From contig NC_086250.1 of NCBI RefSeq assembly GCF_021018805.1, forward strand, positions 68,025,322-68,089,321: DNA of 64,000 nt, given 5' to 3'. Position numbers and translations under genes: made by a program. This document shows, piece after piece, positions 1-14,451 of this stretch. The DNA is from Prinia subflava (taxonomy: Eukaryota > Chordata > Aves > Passeriformes > Cisticolidae). Below the pieces are notes generated by a model that did not search any database, was not told the DNA's origin, and worked only from the letters and a program-made list of their open reading frames with translations. Numbering within the stretch: the first letter of the stretch is position 1; each line of letters begins with the position of its first letter.

Positions 1-382
1 TTTTGAGAGATGCTGTGCAATGTAATCTTGCATTGTGCAATGGTTGGTGTGGCCTGGTAACGACGGGGGCAGTTTTTGCCTCAGCAGTTCAAATCAAGCC
101 CACAGTGGTGTGATTAAAGGCTGCTTCTGTTTGATGGTTGGGTACATACCCTGACCTCTCATTACAGCTCTGGCTCTCTAGTCTCTGTTCACAGAGGAAC
201 CTCATGCTTTTGAGATTTCTAAAAACATAGATTTTTTTTTCTTTCCTTCTGTGTTGTTGTAGTGCATGTAAAGAAATGGTTTTGGCTGTCAATTTCCATG
301 TTCACCAACAACGAACTTGGGAATCGAAACAAATCTTAAGGTCAGCCCTAACAGATGAAGAGGCAGTGCTGTGGTGAGTCCC

Positions 383-505
383 TCTAGGCCAGGCTGGATG
401 GGGCTGGGAGCAGCCTGGTCTGGTGGGAGGTGTCCCTGTCGATGGCAGGGGAATTGGAACTGGTGATTTTAAGGTCCCTTCCAACCCAAACCATTCTACA
501 CATTA
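383..505 (+). mobile_element. CR1 LINE 3' tail fragment, plus strand
   Basis: The stretch from ctctaggccaggctggatgg to cccttccaacccaaaccatt matches the well-known terminal segment of avian CR1 retrotransposons, including the motif that precedes the short terminal repeats. Only about 120 bp remain, as expected for a severely 5'-truncated copy. The left limit is approximate. Confidence 0.85.
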
Positions 506-3500
506 TTATTTCTGTGCTTGCAGCTGAGGGAGGTGTTCTGGGCATCTGTAGAGCTCCCTGTCCTAAGAAAAATCTGAGTTAAAGCTGGCTCATTTCCCCC
601 CCTCACTCCCAGTCTCCCCTCCTGGTGTGTCAGAATGAATCTGTAGTGACCTGAGGACCAAGTCAAACTGCTCATAAAGTAAATACTGGGAGACAGACTT
701 TTTGTTTGTTTTACCTGAAGTGTAAGTGGCTGTGCATTTTATGTATTGTGGGTAAAGTGTTCCAAATAATTTTCAAGCTGAATGATTTATGGAAGAGGCT
801 TTGTAGTCATCACTTCTTAGCAGTGAGCTGAGATTGAATGAAAGAAAGGAAAAATTCTGATTCACCAAGATGACTTCAGGCTGGGGAAGGAAGCCTTACA
901 AGTAAACTAAAATACCTTTACAATACATAATAATGAATAGTAAAAGGATGTCAGATTATTATGTTATATGCTAGGTTTTTGTTTGATTTTTGAACCATGA
1001 ACCCTGAAAACCTAGTCATGAAATGCAAGTTTGAAACTACAGTTAATGAAGTGTTTTCACAATTGTGATTTCACAGCACAGTTATCCTCTAATCTGTATA
1101 AATACTGTGACTTGAGAAACAGAGAAGGTATTGTGACTCCTGGGTTATCTTTCCTGAAACAGTAATTCTCTATGAAAAACTGAAACTCTGAGTAATAAAG
1201 AATTGTTGGATACAGGGGACAAAGAGCCATAATGCAGATTTGCAGAAGGTGGCTTTGAAGACTTGATATGTTTGTAAAATTTTTTAAGAGTTAAATAGTA
1301 GTAACCCCCCTGCAACTCAGCTGTGTGAAAAAGAAGGAAACCCAGAAGACTTAAATAGTAAACTACTGTTATAATAGTATATTAGTGACCCCCTAAAAGT
1401 TGCTTCATTGATAATATCAGTGTTTAATTGTTCTTTTTTTATTGAAGCTGTCAAGGGAATTCACCACTGTAACTGTGGTGACACATGAGAATTTGGATCA
1501 GTAGCAGTACACCATTCACAGTGGGGTGTTGAAGCATGAAAAGGACATGTTGTTGTTTGGCTCTGGAATCTTGTAGGAGAACTTGTCACTTGGTCTTGCT
1601 TCACTGTTACTCTTCTGTGTTTTCTTAACTTTTCAGGTCTGTTTTCTTGGGGTACTGCTACTTGCTGCTCTATCTCCTTTATAGTGCAGCTTGCACCTGG
1701 TGAGACTGTCAGCAGCTGGGCTGGAGATAATTTTCTGACTCAAAATACAGATTGAGAGGTCAGAATTAATGAGTTACAGGAACCTGTATGGTCTTGACAA
1801 GGAAATTTCGAATGAAGTTTCATTAGAAAGGTCTGGGCTGCAAGAGCCAAGCCTGAACTCAGAGTCTTAAAATTTCATGACCTCTTTAAAATGTTGCCCA
1901 TGCCTGTACTGGGTCTGTGTCCTTTGCCTGACTGAATTCCTGCATTCTTCTCGTTGCATGAGGCTGGCTGCAATTGGGTGGGCTCCCCAAGCTCTTGCCT
2001 AGGTCGCTGCATCCGTGGTTGCACTGCTGCCCTGCAGGGAGAGCAGGGCAGGATCAGTGGGTGAGATTCTGCTAAATGCTGTTTCTCCCTTGCTGGAAGT
2101 GTGCATGGAACTACAGCTTAAGTTGTTCAGGAATGTGGTAATCTTGGGCTTCCTCTATGCTAAGCAAGGAGAGGCATCTCCAGAGGGCTAATCAGATCTT
2201 GGATGACCCAGTTTCTTACCAATACTGTAATTAAACTGCTCCTCTGAATCCACAGGGTGCATGAGTAGCAATAACCCAAATACTTTGCACAAAACGGATG
2301 CATAACATGGGTGAAATGCAAACACATTAGTAGAAACTGGTTGTTTTAATATTTACATTTATTATGTTCGATTTTTATTTATTTGACTGACGTAATGATG
2401 CAGCTTCTGAGACCTTGAAATTTTTTTTTGCTCATAGTACAGCTATTTAAATAAATCAGAAGACAAATGAGAGCTTTTTGAAATTTATCTGTATTTAAAC
2501 AGATTTAAAATGAATTTTTAAATTTGTTTTCATAATCCTTCCTTTATTTTTGGTCACATTTTAGGATGTTTACAACTGGTAAGTTGTTTCTTTCCTTGCA
2601 CTTAAAATTTATTTTTAGGTCAAAGAGGCAGATAAGCAGTTTTTGAATTTTTTTCTATCATGTATTTACTTGAACAAAGTAAGTCTTCAATCTCCATGGT
2701 CTGAAGTGAAGTTGCATCTTTGCAGGAGGTTGCAGTTACAAAAAATGTCTTCATCATATCCAGGAGCTGTGTTTGCAGGTGATAGGTTCAAGTTCAGTAA
2801 TGTTGCTTTTTATAGGACGCTGCTAACAGAGAGGTATTGTATAATATTTACTGTTTATTGAAATTAATTAATGTGTAGTGAAGTTAAATTTGTAAAACCC
2901 TTTGCATGCATTTCAGGAACATTGACTGAACATTTTTTAAAAGATGTTACATTTATTTTGAAATTGATTTTTCCATAAAGGGAACTTTGAATCTCTCTTC
3001 TTTCATTTGGGCTTTTTCCTAGCAGGTTGATGGGGCTTCTCTGAATAAATTAGTGCAACATGACACCTGCTTTTATAGAGGTGTAATTTCTGTTTGTAAA
3101 CCAAAATGTTGGCACTGGCAGGAAACTATTGTTGGTTTTGAGCTGACAGGAGAGCTGTGGCAGGAAAATTATCATCATTAATGTTATTGGAGTTCCAGTG
3201 TTTTCATATACACACACTGTTGCCCAGATGTGTCCTTTTTGGGCACTTGCACTTCATGTTTATTCTGCTGTTTGTAGTGGAAGTTAAGATTGGATTGTTT
3301 ACAAAATATTTACTTCATGCTACTCTAGCTGTGTGTGTCTCTAAAACAGCAAGGATGATAGAAAGATGGTTATGATAGTAATTTATGTATATTTAAACAT
3401 TCATTACATGTTTTATTTGTGATATATATTTCATATAATTATTTTCTTTTACAATATAGAATTATATACCTACATAAAGTACATTAAAATTCTTTTATTT

Positions 3501-6500
3501 ATGTGTTTATAGATGAAGAATCATCTTCTGCCATTTATCTGCCTCAATATTTTGATTGATGGCCAGTAAGGAGTGCTGAATTATTACAACTAATTGGCAT
3601 ACACAAGAGTACATGCTTTTGGCATGATAATATTCTCCCATTACATTGTTTTTTATTTAAATCTTAGTCTTTGGGCCTCTCTCTGTGCTCCTTTATATAG
3701 AACATTGCACAATGATGCCTTTATCGTGGGTCTTTGGTGCTCCTGCAGCAGAAGGGGTGAGTAGCACAAGAACACTGTAACCTTGTTCTCTGGAGTGAGT
3801 ATCGAGTATCTGCCACTATGGAAGTAATCCATATTTCTGGGATGCTATTCATCCTGGGATAAGTTGAGAGTGGTATTCAAGTACATTCCAAAGGGGAAAG
3901 GATGCAGACTTTATTCCCAAAGATTTTATTCCCAAATAAAATAGATGAAAAACAGCAGTTGTGAGTGTAGATGTTTGGGTGGGTATCCCCTTCCCTGCAC
4001 AAGGCACAGTCACAGACCAAGGTTGCAGTTACTGCACGAGGGCTTTTAGAGGCTGCAGTTTAAGCTCCCTAATGGTGGTATTTCCTGTTGAATCAAAGAA
4101 TTCACACAACAGCTGAATGGGATGAAGGGTTAGAAATGGATTAAAGAAGAACTTTCCCAACAGCAGTGTTAAATGAGGTGTTCACAGGACTTTCCTTGCC
4201 TGTCATGAGTCATGTTGATTCTCACTTTCCGTACAAATGATTTAATAATATGCAGCAATGTGTAGGAAAAGTGAAGTACTGCTGCTCAGTGGTATAACTT
4301 TATCAGAGATTTGAAAAATAATTGAGCTGCAGTCTTATTTTATGTTGTTATTCATGCTCATATTCAAGAAACAAAGCACCTGATTTAAAAGATGTGTGGT
4401 TATTTTAAGCTAAATTGACTGTGTTTCAAGAAAAACTATTTTGACATGCTTTATCCAGCTGATGTAGGAAACAACTTCTCTGATTTGTAACACAGTTGGA
4501 AAATACTTGGGGTTGTTGCCAGAAGTGGGGTTATGTAAGTAATGTCAGTGAGATTATTGGCTCCATATTTGTTTAAATTTTAAGATCTTTTCTTTATTTA
4601 AACTATCCAGCCTGTTATCCTTTCACTGTTTACAAGGATGGCTGCAGATGTTTGTAGTAACAAAGTGGCTTCACTTAGGTGATACCCTATTGATCAGCTG
4701 ATTATAAGGTGTGTTTAAGCTCTCATTGCAAAGGACCCTCTCCCCTATAATTAAGATACTTTAATTCCTGAAACTATGTGGGAGATGGCAAGATAGCACT
4801 GGAATTTTTTCAAGGCTATTGGTAAACCTGGAGCTATCCTGCTTAAAATTTCTGAAGCAAGCACAAAGCTGTGTAGAACTCCAAAATTCTGGTTTGGGAA
4901 GCTGGTGTGATGTGTTGTGTTCTTTCTTCTCTTTCTTTTTTTGCTCAGTTTTATTTTGTGTAACACAATGGTCTCCAGAATGGAAGGCATACCAACACGC
5001 TGTAGAACCTCAGTGTTTTTGGCCAGGATAGTCTTTAATCTAACTGCTCACTAATGTAAAAGGGCACTTTGTTTTAATAAAGCACTTTGGTTTGCCATAG
5101 GAGAGATTCTTGAATGCGGTCTTTCTGTTTTAGCCTTGAAAAGCTCTTTGAAAACCTGTCTGGTTCTGTGGTGGGGTGCTGAAAGCCTTACTCAGAGCTC
5201 TTTTGAGCACAAGTCAGGCTTGCCAGAATTTTGAGGGACATAGGGAAGTAGGTCTCTCACCAGAATGTTCCATTGAATTCAATATAAAGCTTTTTCCTTC
5301 TCTTTATTTCTTTGTAGTAGAATTTTATCCAGCATTATATGAGGAGTTGAATTTTGTGGTGCTACAGTGTCTGAGTTGTACAAGCAGTAAAATGGCATAA
5401 CTCCCCCAAATTTAGCTTTGGAGGTGACACTTGTGGGCTGCAGCTCTGAGTTCTTGGAGTGATGCTGTGCTACAGCCACGCTTGTGGTCAGGCTGCTCTA
5501 CAGACCCTGTTTGCCTTGGGAGCTTAGGCACAGTTACAGCTCATTTTGTATCTGCCTGCAAAAACTAGACAAGCTTTTAGCTACTTCTCTTCCCCAGTTG
5601 CATCAAATTACTGTAAGAATGTTTGAAGGATGTCATGGTGTTGGAGTACAGGAGAAAATAAACTTGGTCTGTTGCTTGCTGTGAAAAGATGAGGTACAAA
5701 TTGAAAAGTGTCAATTTTGCTTTTTATTTCTTCCTCAGTTTCTTCCCTGCCCACCCCTGCTTTTGTATGTTAGTGCAGTGATAAAAATATTTGTACATTT
5801 TGCTTTAAGTATTTGGTACTAAAGTTTTCTTATTAGAGCAAAGGCTGATGAGTCACTTTTAGTGACATTTCAGTATTTATTTATTCCTTGTGCATTAAAA
5901 CAAACGAAAAGAAATAATATTTATGTCAAACTCACTGTAGGGCTCTTGAGAGGTTTTTTTCCACCCTCTTAATGCAATCAATCTTTAAGTGGAACATCCA
6001 TTGAGGAGAACTAACACAATTTATGGTTTTGTTTAACGCTGTATATTCAGTGGACTTACAGGATGATACAGCAAGGCCAGGTTACCTGGGTGTTATTCAG
6101 TGAAATTTAACAGGGATAAATCCATTGGAAGGGGGGATGATGACACTTCTGCTCCTTTAGCACTGCTGTAGTGCCAGGGGGAGTTAAAGTGCTGGGTTGC
6201 AGTGCCTGAATGTGATACTGGGTAGAGTGATGACCCTTCTTGTCTGGACCATGGCAGTTGTTGGCTGAAACTTGGCGTGATTTTAAATTCTCTGCAGCTG
6301 CAGAGAATGTAGGGAACAGTAAATACACTGCAATTTTCCATCTGCCAAAACTGAGACAGTGTTAGTAAGTTCCTCTGTCCTTGTCCATGGAATAAGCAGG
6401 AAAGGTGCTCTTCATCTGGATAAATTGTCTTAAGGTGAAGCTGACTAAAGAAATCTCAGATGGCCAAATTTTTCCACCATTTTTTATTGATCAGGGAATA

Positions 6501-9500
6501 GGAGAACTCTTCGACAGAGGAAGCATTTGTATGTTTTTATGGGAAATAGGATTGGATATGAGGGAAGTGGGACCTGCACTAAATAAATCCAGATGTAAGA
6601 ACAGAGGCAAACCAGAGATAACCATAAAGGTAGCCACAACCAGCCACTTAGAAAACATCTCAAATGTAGCTCTAGCATTAACCTTAAGCAGTCACAGTTA
6701 ATGTCATTGTTGTATTCAAGCACTAAGCTTGGGTTTTTAAAACAGGTTAGTTAAAATCTGTTTTGAAAGGCTGCATTTCTGAGTGAACGTAGAGGAGAGC
6801 AAGAGGCAGAAGTCTGAAAGTGAACAGGTAATGAATGGTATCTCCCATTAGAACACAACTGCAGGAAGCAAACAGAGCCAGCTACACTTCCTTTTAAAGG
6901 AGGGTGGTTCCCTTCTGCTCTGTGTGACCTTTGGGTTAATTTCTGTTGGCTACTTTTGAAATGTTGAATTTGTTCATCCTTTGAATGTCTCTCCTTAATA
7001 CTTTTTTCATCACTAAGGTAGGTTGCATTTGTGGGATTAGGTACCACCTTAGTGTTAGGTTAGCCTATTACAGAGTATACAAAAACTTGTTTTGAAAGTT
7101 TTGATTTTTCTTGCAGAGACAGAAAGCCACACCATGTACTATTTGCTGCCCAAACTATGGCTGCAAATACATGGGCTTAATAAAAGTAATGTGTATTTTG
7201 CAGTGGACTAATAAGGTTTGATGTTCTTCCTGGTGCCTCTCTACAGCTGCATTTTATTACTCGGATTAAATGTATGTGCAGTGAAGGATTTAATCACACT
7301 AACAGATAGCAGTGCATAGAATTTTCTAGTTTTTCTTTGCCTCAGGGAGGTACAAGATTATTAGTCTCATTCATATCCTCTTCAAAAGGAAACCAAGTCA
7401 GGGTTTAAATTAAAAGCAAAGTTTTTATGTTTTGTCTTTCTTTGAATTGAACACACATTCATTTTTATCAGTCTGTGCCTGATTAAACTAATGAATGTAC
7501 TTTGACTTCAGTATTAGCACATGCAAGTCAGTAATAGTTTTGGTTTTTGTTTAATATTGCAAGACCAAAAAAAGTCTTTAGTGTGGCTTCTTTCTGTGTG
7601 CTTGGGTTTGACAGAACATTTAATGGTATCCTTTAGCTTAAGATAAATTTGTTGATCAGCACTACAGCCATGACCCAAATCCAGGCAGTGGAAAATTGCT
7701 GCGTATTCTGTTTGAAATGCTGCAAATGCAGGAAATGCTGCATATTATTGGAGAATATATTTTAAATAGTTTTTGTTCTCGTAATTGCAACTTCATTAAT
7801 ATCTGATTTCTTTTTGAGACTTCTGGTATGGAACTTTTTTTTTCTCAGAAAAATCTTGATTTGCAGCTAAAGCTATATGAAAACTTGCCATCCAGTATGA
7901 GGAAGACTGAGAAATCCTGTGGGTTGTGTGCATTCACTGAGATGAGATCTTGTACTGCCATCCTCTTTCTTCTTACTGTTCAAAGAAAACCCACCAAACA
8001 TTATTTTATCAATAATTTAAAGTAGATTGCTTAGATACAACCTTTTTTTGGGGGGAGTGGGGTGGAATTTCATTTACTTTGTTGTTGCTTTCTTGACCAT
8101 TTCATGAGCCTTATGAAGTGACCATTTTGCCTTTGAAGGACATGGTGTGAGCGTGAGGAGAAAGAAATTTAATTATTTGAGGAATCTGTGATTATATTCT
8201 TACTCATTTTCATAATGCTTTGTAGCTTGCACATAGACCCAAAAGACATGAGTACCTCTGTATCTAAAGGAATTCTGCATTGCAGCCTGAGCTGTTCCTT
8301 TTGCCAGGTCTTTGTGGGTTAAATATCTAAGAGCTTTTGGAACCCTTTGAACTGTTGCTAAATGATGCAGTTTAGATGCACTTGTATGTCTAAATCTACA
8401 GTTCTACAGAAAAGATATGAGCAAAGAAGTAGCAACCATTTTCTCATGGAGGAGACAGGTATTAAACACATTTGTTTAAGGGAAGAAAAAACAAATAGTA
8501 CATCTATACATGCTTTTTTCCTTTTTGTAAATTTTTTTTTGGAAGAGTGGATCAAGACTTTGAGCACAAACTTCTGATACTGATCTCTGTTAGTGTCTGG
8601 TGTCTGTTATCAGGGTGATAAAAGTGATTTACAGGAACAGGTCCCTTGGCTTCGTCGTGGCTCTAGAGCCACTTGCAGAATGTTTCCTAGCAAGAGCTGA
8701 GGGGGTGAAAACTGGTGCAAGAAGGGTGACAGTGAGAGCACTGAGCAGGGGTGGCATTGTGCAATGTGTAGTTTTCCTTCACTGTGTGCAGTAAGGTCTG
8801 TGGAATGTGGCTCTGTGTTTTTCTGTCTTCCTTTTTTTCCCAGTTATAGCATTTGTTTTTCTGTTTTGGATTTATAGGTTTTTTCCTGGAACAGGTAGAA
8901 TTACTTTCATTGACCATTTATTGAAGTTTTCCATCATCTGAATTTAATGAACAGCTTTCTTGTGTGTTTAAAGTGTAAAGAAAAACAGACTTAAAAAAAA
9001 TAGCTTTCTCTTGAAATGATTACTTTTCTAGCCTTAGATCAAGATGTCTTCTAGATAAGGCTCCTAGATCTGCCTCAGTTTCTTTTAAAAACTGCAGCCA
9101 TAGTTTCATGCTTTAAAATTGGTAGTAAACCTGCCAGAAATGAAGAAGAAAGTATTCCTAAGTGGATGCAAATTCCATTGGATTAAGCAGTTACTGACTC
9201 TGAAGGACCATTGAGAAGACTGTGAGGATGTTTATTTATTCTTATGGATGCTTTGCAAAATGCATAGCCAAAAGCAGTCCTTTATGAAAAATGAACTCCT
9301 TAATAATAAATGGAGTTGTCACTGATGTAAACATTTTTACAAGCAAGGCTATCAGAATTTCACATAGGAATTCTATGTGAGCATTAAGTTTTCTTCTTTT
9401 TGCCTCTTTCATGCTTCAATGAATGATCTGTAGAAAATAATGAAGATTAAGAATTTAAGGATTCAGAGATTTATGGGGACAGTTAGTTATTGATCTGGAA

Positions 9501-12500
9501 CTCTAGAATTCTCATCCAACTACAATAGGTTATTGAAAACAGTAAAAACTGTAGGCTTCAGTTCAGAGATTGGAAAATTAATTCAAATATTAGTGGAAAA
9601 CAATAGATAACCTACCTCATAGCAGCTGTAGTAATAATTTGTATTATGATATATTGCCTGTCTTAGAGTTTATTATCGTAAAACAATTAGGGACTAATTT
9701 TGAAGACTGGTTGTGACAGGAAAAGTCAGAGAGGAGTATCATGAAACAAAATGTTTCTGGGAATAGTTAAGGTATTCGCCTTAGCTTTTGGATAGACTTC
9801 ATCTGAATTCATTGTTTTTGCAAGAAATTGTCAGGTTTTCTTGTGAAGGGACTATGCAAATGTTCTTATAATATACTCTTCCTTTTATTTGATAGTTAAA
9901 GACTTTTACCTGATGCCTGACTTGTATTTCCTTAATCCTTTAATCTATTCTTGAAAACTTTTATCCCACATATGAGCTAGTGGTTCCTGATGGGAAAATC
10001 ATTTTCATTTTCTGAGCCCCTTTTCTAAGATGGGAGGGATGCTGAAGCAGTTGAGGCAGTTGTGCCCTGTGTGGTTTCTGAAACTGCAGCTTTCAAAGCA
10101 AACATTCCAGTGGGTCATTAAGAGCAGGTGCCCTCGCTGTGGATGGCACTGGAGTTTTTACAGCCCCTGTTCCAGAGCCCTGCTGGGACAGCCCTGCCCA
10201 GAGAGCCCTGCTGACTCCACGGTGCTCAAACACCGAAGGGTGTTACAGCCTAGGAGGGAGGGTCCAAAGAGCAAATGCACCCTGGTTTCTTCCTGGTAAA
10301 TCTTCTTCCCCTGCCTCTAAGGTCAGACTTTGCTCTATTGCAGAACTAACGTCACCAGAAGTGTTTTGTGTATTTATTTGCTTTCTAGAGGACTTAAGGC
10401 TTGATCCTGCTGCCATTGAAACGTTAGTGATAGAACTGCCCTGAGCTAGGACCTGCCTGGCCATTTTGTTATGGGCTCTCCATTCCTGGGGGTGTCAGGC
10501 CTGAAAGCTTGGCACCTTAACCATGTGTGGAGTCTAGCAGGTAGGGGAGAGGACATGATTCTTGCCATGGGGAGCACAGAGGAGGATGATGCAGTTTTCT
10601 GCAGAGATGTTGGGAATAATCAATTTACAGAATATCTGAATTCTGGACAGTTCAGGTTGATCGGAGATGGAAAAAGAACAGTGAGAGTAACTTTGCATCT
10701 CAACTCAAAAGTGTGCAGGGCTGTTGTTGCTATGAATGAAAGCCCTTGGGCCATTGCAGTGGGTTGGGTTTTTTTCTGTTAGTAGCTTGTACATCTTTCT
10801 GTAAACGAGGACACAACAAGCAGGCGCTTTTTGGGAAGCTGCAATGCTTCCTGGGAAAACCCCGAGGGTTCTTGATGGTTTTTTAATAGCCTAGACAGAA
10901 TGCTGTGAATATATAAACATTACAGATTAGAAGAAGACAGTGAAAGAGAAAATATTAAGTCTTCCTCAGACTTAAATTCTGATCTTCCCCACCCCCTGTC
11001 AAATACCTTTGACAAATACCCACAGATCCATCCTTCTGCAGCATCATTTGTGCTGTAAATGTGTTACCTCCTGGCAATATGCTTCATGAAGAAGAACTGC
11101 TTCCAGAGATCAGTTAATTATAATTATGTTAACAGAAGCATTTTTATTCTGAATTATGATAGCTGACTAATCAGGATGCAGGTCATTTTTTTTATTATGC
11201 TTGGGAGTGATCAAGGGCTGTACACAGTGATCCATAAAACCCAATCTTGGTTAACTGTTCCTTTCAATATCAATGTGTTTCATCAGGTTGATAAAGTGCA
11301 TGATTTCTGTGTTCCCTACAATTTTGAAGTCAAGGAGGAAAAGCAAAATCCAAGAACATCATCAAGCACATATTGCTTAGCAAGCTCTCTGTTGAAGAGG
11401 AAAAATGCTTGGCAGAGATCCATGGTCTATGCATTGAATATATAGCACTACTTTTTTTCTCAAACAGAATCTACTCAAATTGTTACACTAAATTTATGAC
11501 ATGGTTTCTTTGTGGTTCACCTTGTGTGTCAGAATTGCTGTGAACTTCCATCTGGCATATCCTTGCCCACAGTGGGTGTTTCATCAGGATGTGTGGTCTG
11601 AGAGGTGGCAATTGTACTGATTGTATGGAAGTACCAGTCAAAGATGAGAGTGAACTATAACCAAATTCTGACTCATAAGTAACAGATGAAATTATACAAT
11701 TTAACTAGTTAGTGTGTTTTATTTCTAGAAGTCTTTTTGGTGTTGCCTCTGTACTAAAGCAGATTTAGTGTTACTGTCTTGGTGCCTAAATTGATTTGAG
11801 GAAAGACAAATAGCAGGCACCAGGCTTACTGTGTAATTCTTCAAAGTTTCAGTGATTTGTTGAAATTTCTTATTTATCGTGCCTGCTTCAGACTTGTACC
11901 ATTTTCTTGATGTTGCATATGGAATGTACTTTACGTTTTCCTAAATTATTTTAAGGCTTTGTGAGTTTTTTCAGTTGTTTTCTACATGCCAATTGTCACA
12001 ATAAAGAAGAGAGGGAAACTACTGTGCATACCAACTTTGGGAACTGTTTCACATTAAGGAAGGCAGGTGTGTGTGAAAATGTCTTCCAGTCCTGAAGTTC
12101 TTGTGTGTCTCCCTTTAAAAGGGAGGACAGGGACTTGTACCAGCATGGTAAGGAACAGGTTGGAAAAAAAGGGATTGTTTTCCTTTTTGCAGTTGGGAAT
12201 AGGTACTGAAGTGCTTAATTTCTTCCTTTGAAAATAATTTTTCACTGAAGTAGGTACAAGTCACGCCTTCTACTCCTTTCTTCCTCTGTTCCCCCTTCCC
12301 AACTGTTAATCTTTGTCAGTCCCCCATCCTCTCCCTGTTCCAGCACTTGAGAACGTTGCTGTAGCAATGAGATAATTGAGTTTATTTAAAAATCAACTGC
12401 TGGATCTGCAAGGTGTGTTCCTGCTTTACAAGGCCAAGTGGATATTATTACTGAATATTTTATTCAACCGTAATCACTTCTTTTCATTCCTTTCTCCTCC

Positions 12501-13620
12501 TATCCATGTGTCAATATAGGCACTATCAAAAATGTAGTAGTTCTGTAGCAGTTGTGTTTTGAGCACCATTAACTTAGAAGTCAGTTTTTTTAGAGAAAAT
12601 TTGCAATGTAGTATAGTTGCAAGTAATGATATTCCCTTAGTTTTATATCTTTGACTTGAAGATAAGGTGTTTGATTGCCTAACTAAATAAAAACCAAATC
12701 CATCATGGTGAGATAATCATGGAATAAGTTCTTCCAATGGCAGTTTTGAGCACTGAATTATTACAGATCTCCAGGTAAACTTTACTGCACAACCCTGCAT
12801 TTTACATCTTATTTAAATGTTCTGAAATTGTAGTTGTACTATAGGATCTGCTGGTAGTGATCGTCTTCAAACCTCTCTAGATATAAAGTCATTGGTCTTA
12901 AACCTGGAATTTAACTTTAGGTCCAGGAGTTAAAAGTTATTCTTGATATAGGAAAGTTGAAGATTCTATCTAACATTTTGAAGAATCCTTTTTCAGGAAG
13001 GGATAAGTCATAGTTGCACATTGTGCCTACAAGCTTCCTCTTGGGTGGACACTTGAATGTTTGCAGAGTGGGAGAAGAACTCGGACAGCCTGGCAGGGAG
13101 AAGGATTTTACTTGTCTTTGTTTTGCCTAATCAAATAGGATAGAACTTGGGGTTGCTGTTCCTTCTGGCAGAGATAAATGGGCAGGCTGTGAATGACACT
13201 GACATAACAGACATAGTTTGTCATTCCTGTGCTCTGTGTGATTCAAGAGACTGACATGGACATGGATAAATACGCCAGTAAATCCTAAAGTCCGAAATGC
13301 TTGTGATGAGCAGCTGGAAATGGAAAAATGGGAAGATACGACCTCTTCTCCCCACCCCCCATCTAACACTTAAGCAATGGGAACAGAAGGTCTAAAGGCC
13401 AGAGAATGTGGCCTGTGGTTTGTTTTCATGTTACAATTTTCAGAACACATAGTTGGCTTCCTAAATTCATCTCTGTGTGTGCAAGGCCTCATAGTGCTGC
13501 ATAGGAATTCGGTTTTCTGAAGTGTTCACAGAGCCTCTTCAGGCCTGACAGTTATTTAAAGTGATCACATAAAACATGATTTCTCATGTTGTTTTTTTTT
13601 TTGGGTTAACTCTGCAGAGG

Positions 13621-13650
13621 CTTTGACAAAAGGCACTTTGACAAAGGGGC
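13621..13650. repeat. Imperfect 15-bp tandem duplication
   Basis: Two adjacent 15-bp units both start CTTTGACAAA and differ in the last five bases. This is a small local duplication with no evident function. Confidence 0.6.
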
Positions 13651-13799
13651 TTTGTACATTTTCCAAATGTCATTAAAAAAGTCGTGTGGCATATACAGCA
13701 ATCTGTGCCTCAAATTACCTGACAGAAGTAATGACAATACCTTTGCTGAAATAGTTCTCTGGGCCTCTGGTGGTGGGTGAGAGAATGCCTGAAATTCTC

Positions 13800-14155
13800 C
13801 CAGGATTTACAGCATGCGAATTCCTGTCACGTACAAGGGTGTCAGAGGTTTCTCTTCGAGGGGGGAGAAAAGGAACCCCGTGAATGTCTTTAGCAGGAGC
13901 TTGCCTGTGCCTGATGGAGTTTTTGCAGGCTGGATTTAATTTTAGTTCTGTTGGTGGGTCTGACGCTGGCTCTGCGCTGCTCCGGAGTCTTTCTTTAAGC
14001 AGTACGTGAAATTTCATGAATTGAGACTGACTTGAAAAGAGGATGCAGCCACACGTGTTAGTTACTGAGCCTAGGGGAGCACGCTGCATCTGTCAGCAGT
14101 CGTTTCAAGGTTGTTGTTTTTTTTTTTCTTTAGCTACTTTGTGAACGTTTCCTTT
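13800..14155 (+). promoter_or_regulatory. Candidate alternative promoter region (CpG cluster)
   Basis: I count about 12 CpG dinucleotides in roughly 355 bp, well above the surrounding sequence, where CpG is nearly absent. The cluster ends about 300 bp before the candidate first coding exon at 14452. There is no obvious TATA box at a fixed distance from a start. A minus-strand open frame of 124 codons overlaps it (13715-14089), which I attribute to base composition. A promoter role is inferred from position and composition only. Confidence 0.35.
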
Positions 14156-14451
14156 AAACTTTATTTAGAGAAATCAGTATGCATTCTCTGCAGTAAAAAA
14201 TTCTAAAATGCTCTGTAGAAATACATTTAGGACTGCTTGCGGTTTTTTGTCTCCTTGTGCTGAAGTCACTTTAAATCCATCACCCCAGCCTGTAGAGTCG
14301 TCAGGCAGAAATCTTCCTGGGAAGGTAGATGAGTTCTTCCTGCATCACTTTTGCTTCAGCATACTGAAGACAGCCATGTAATAAGGTGGAGTAATGAAAC
14401 CTGTTGGAATTTTAGAGGGGCATCTCATTCCTTTGATCTTGCTAACGAGCA

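Larger units (their letters stand above)
1..14451. other. Upstream or intronic sequence without a recognised gene
   Basis: This is AT-rich non-coding sequence. Apart from the CR1 tail near 383-505, a short 15-bp tandem duplication and the CpG cluster near 13800, I recognise nothing. The open frames here (for example near 6405-6701, 10471-10782 and 11176-11445) give proteins unlike any family I know, lack supporting splice sites and are best read as chance. Whether this is 5' flank or an intron downstream of a more distal USP6NL promoter cannot be told from the sequence. Confidence 0.6.

Noticed and set aside
9354..9381. Short inverted repeat around gaattc (8-bp arms)
   Set aside because: Arms this short are expected several times by chance in 64 kb of AT-rich DNA.
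13715..14089. 124-codon minus-strand open frame
   Set aside because: It overlaps a CpG cluster, has no recognised domain, and the supported gene is on the other strand.
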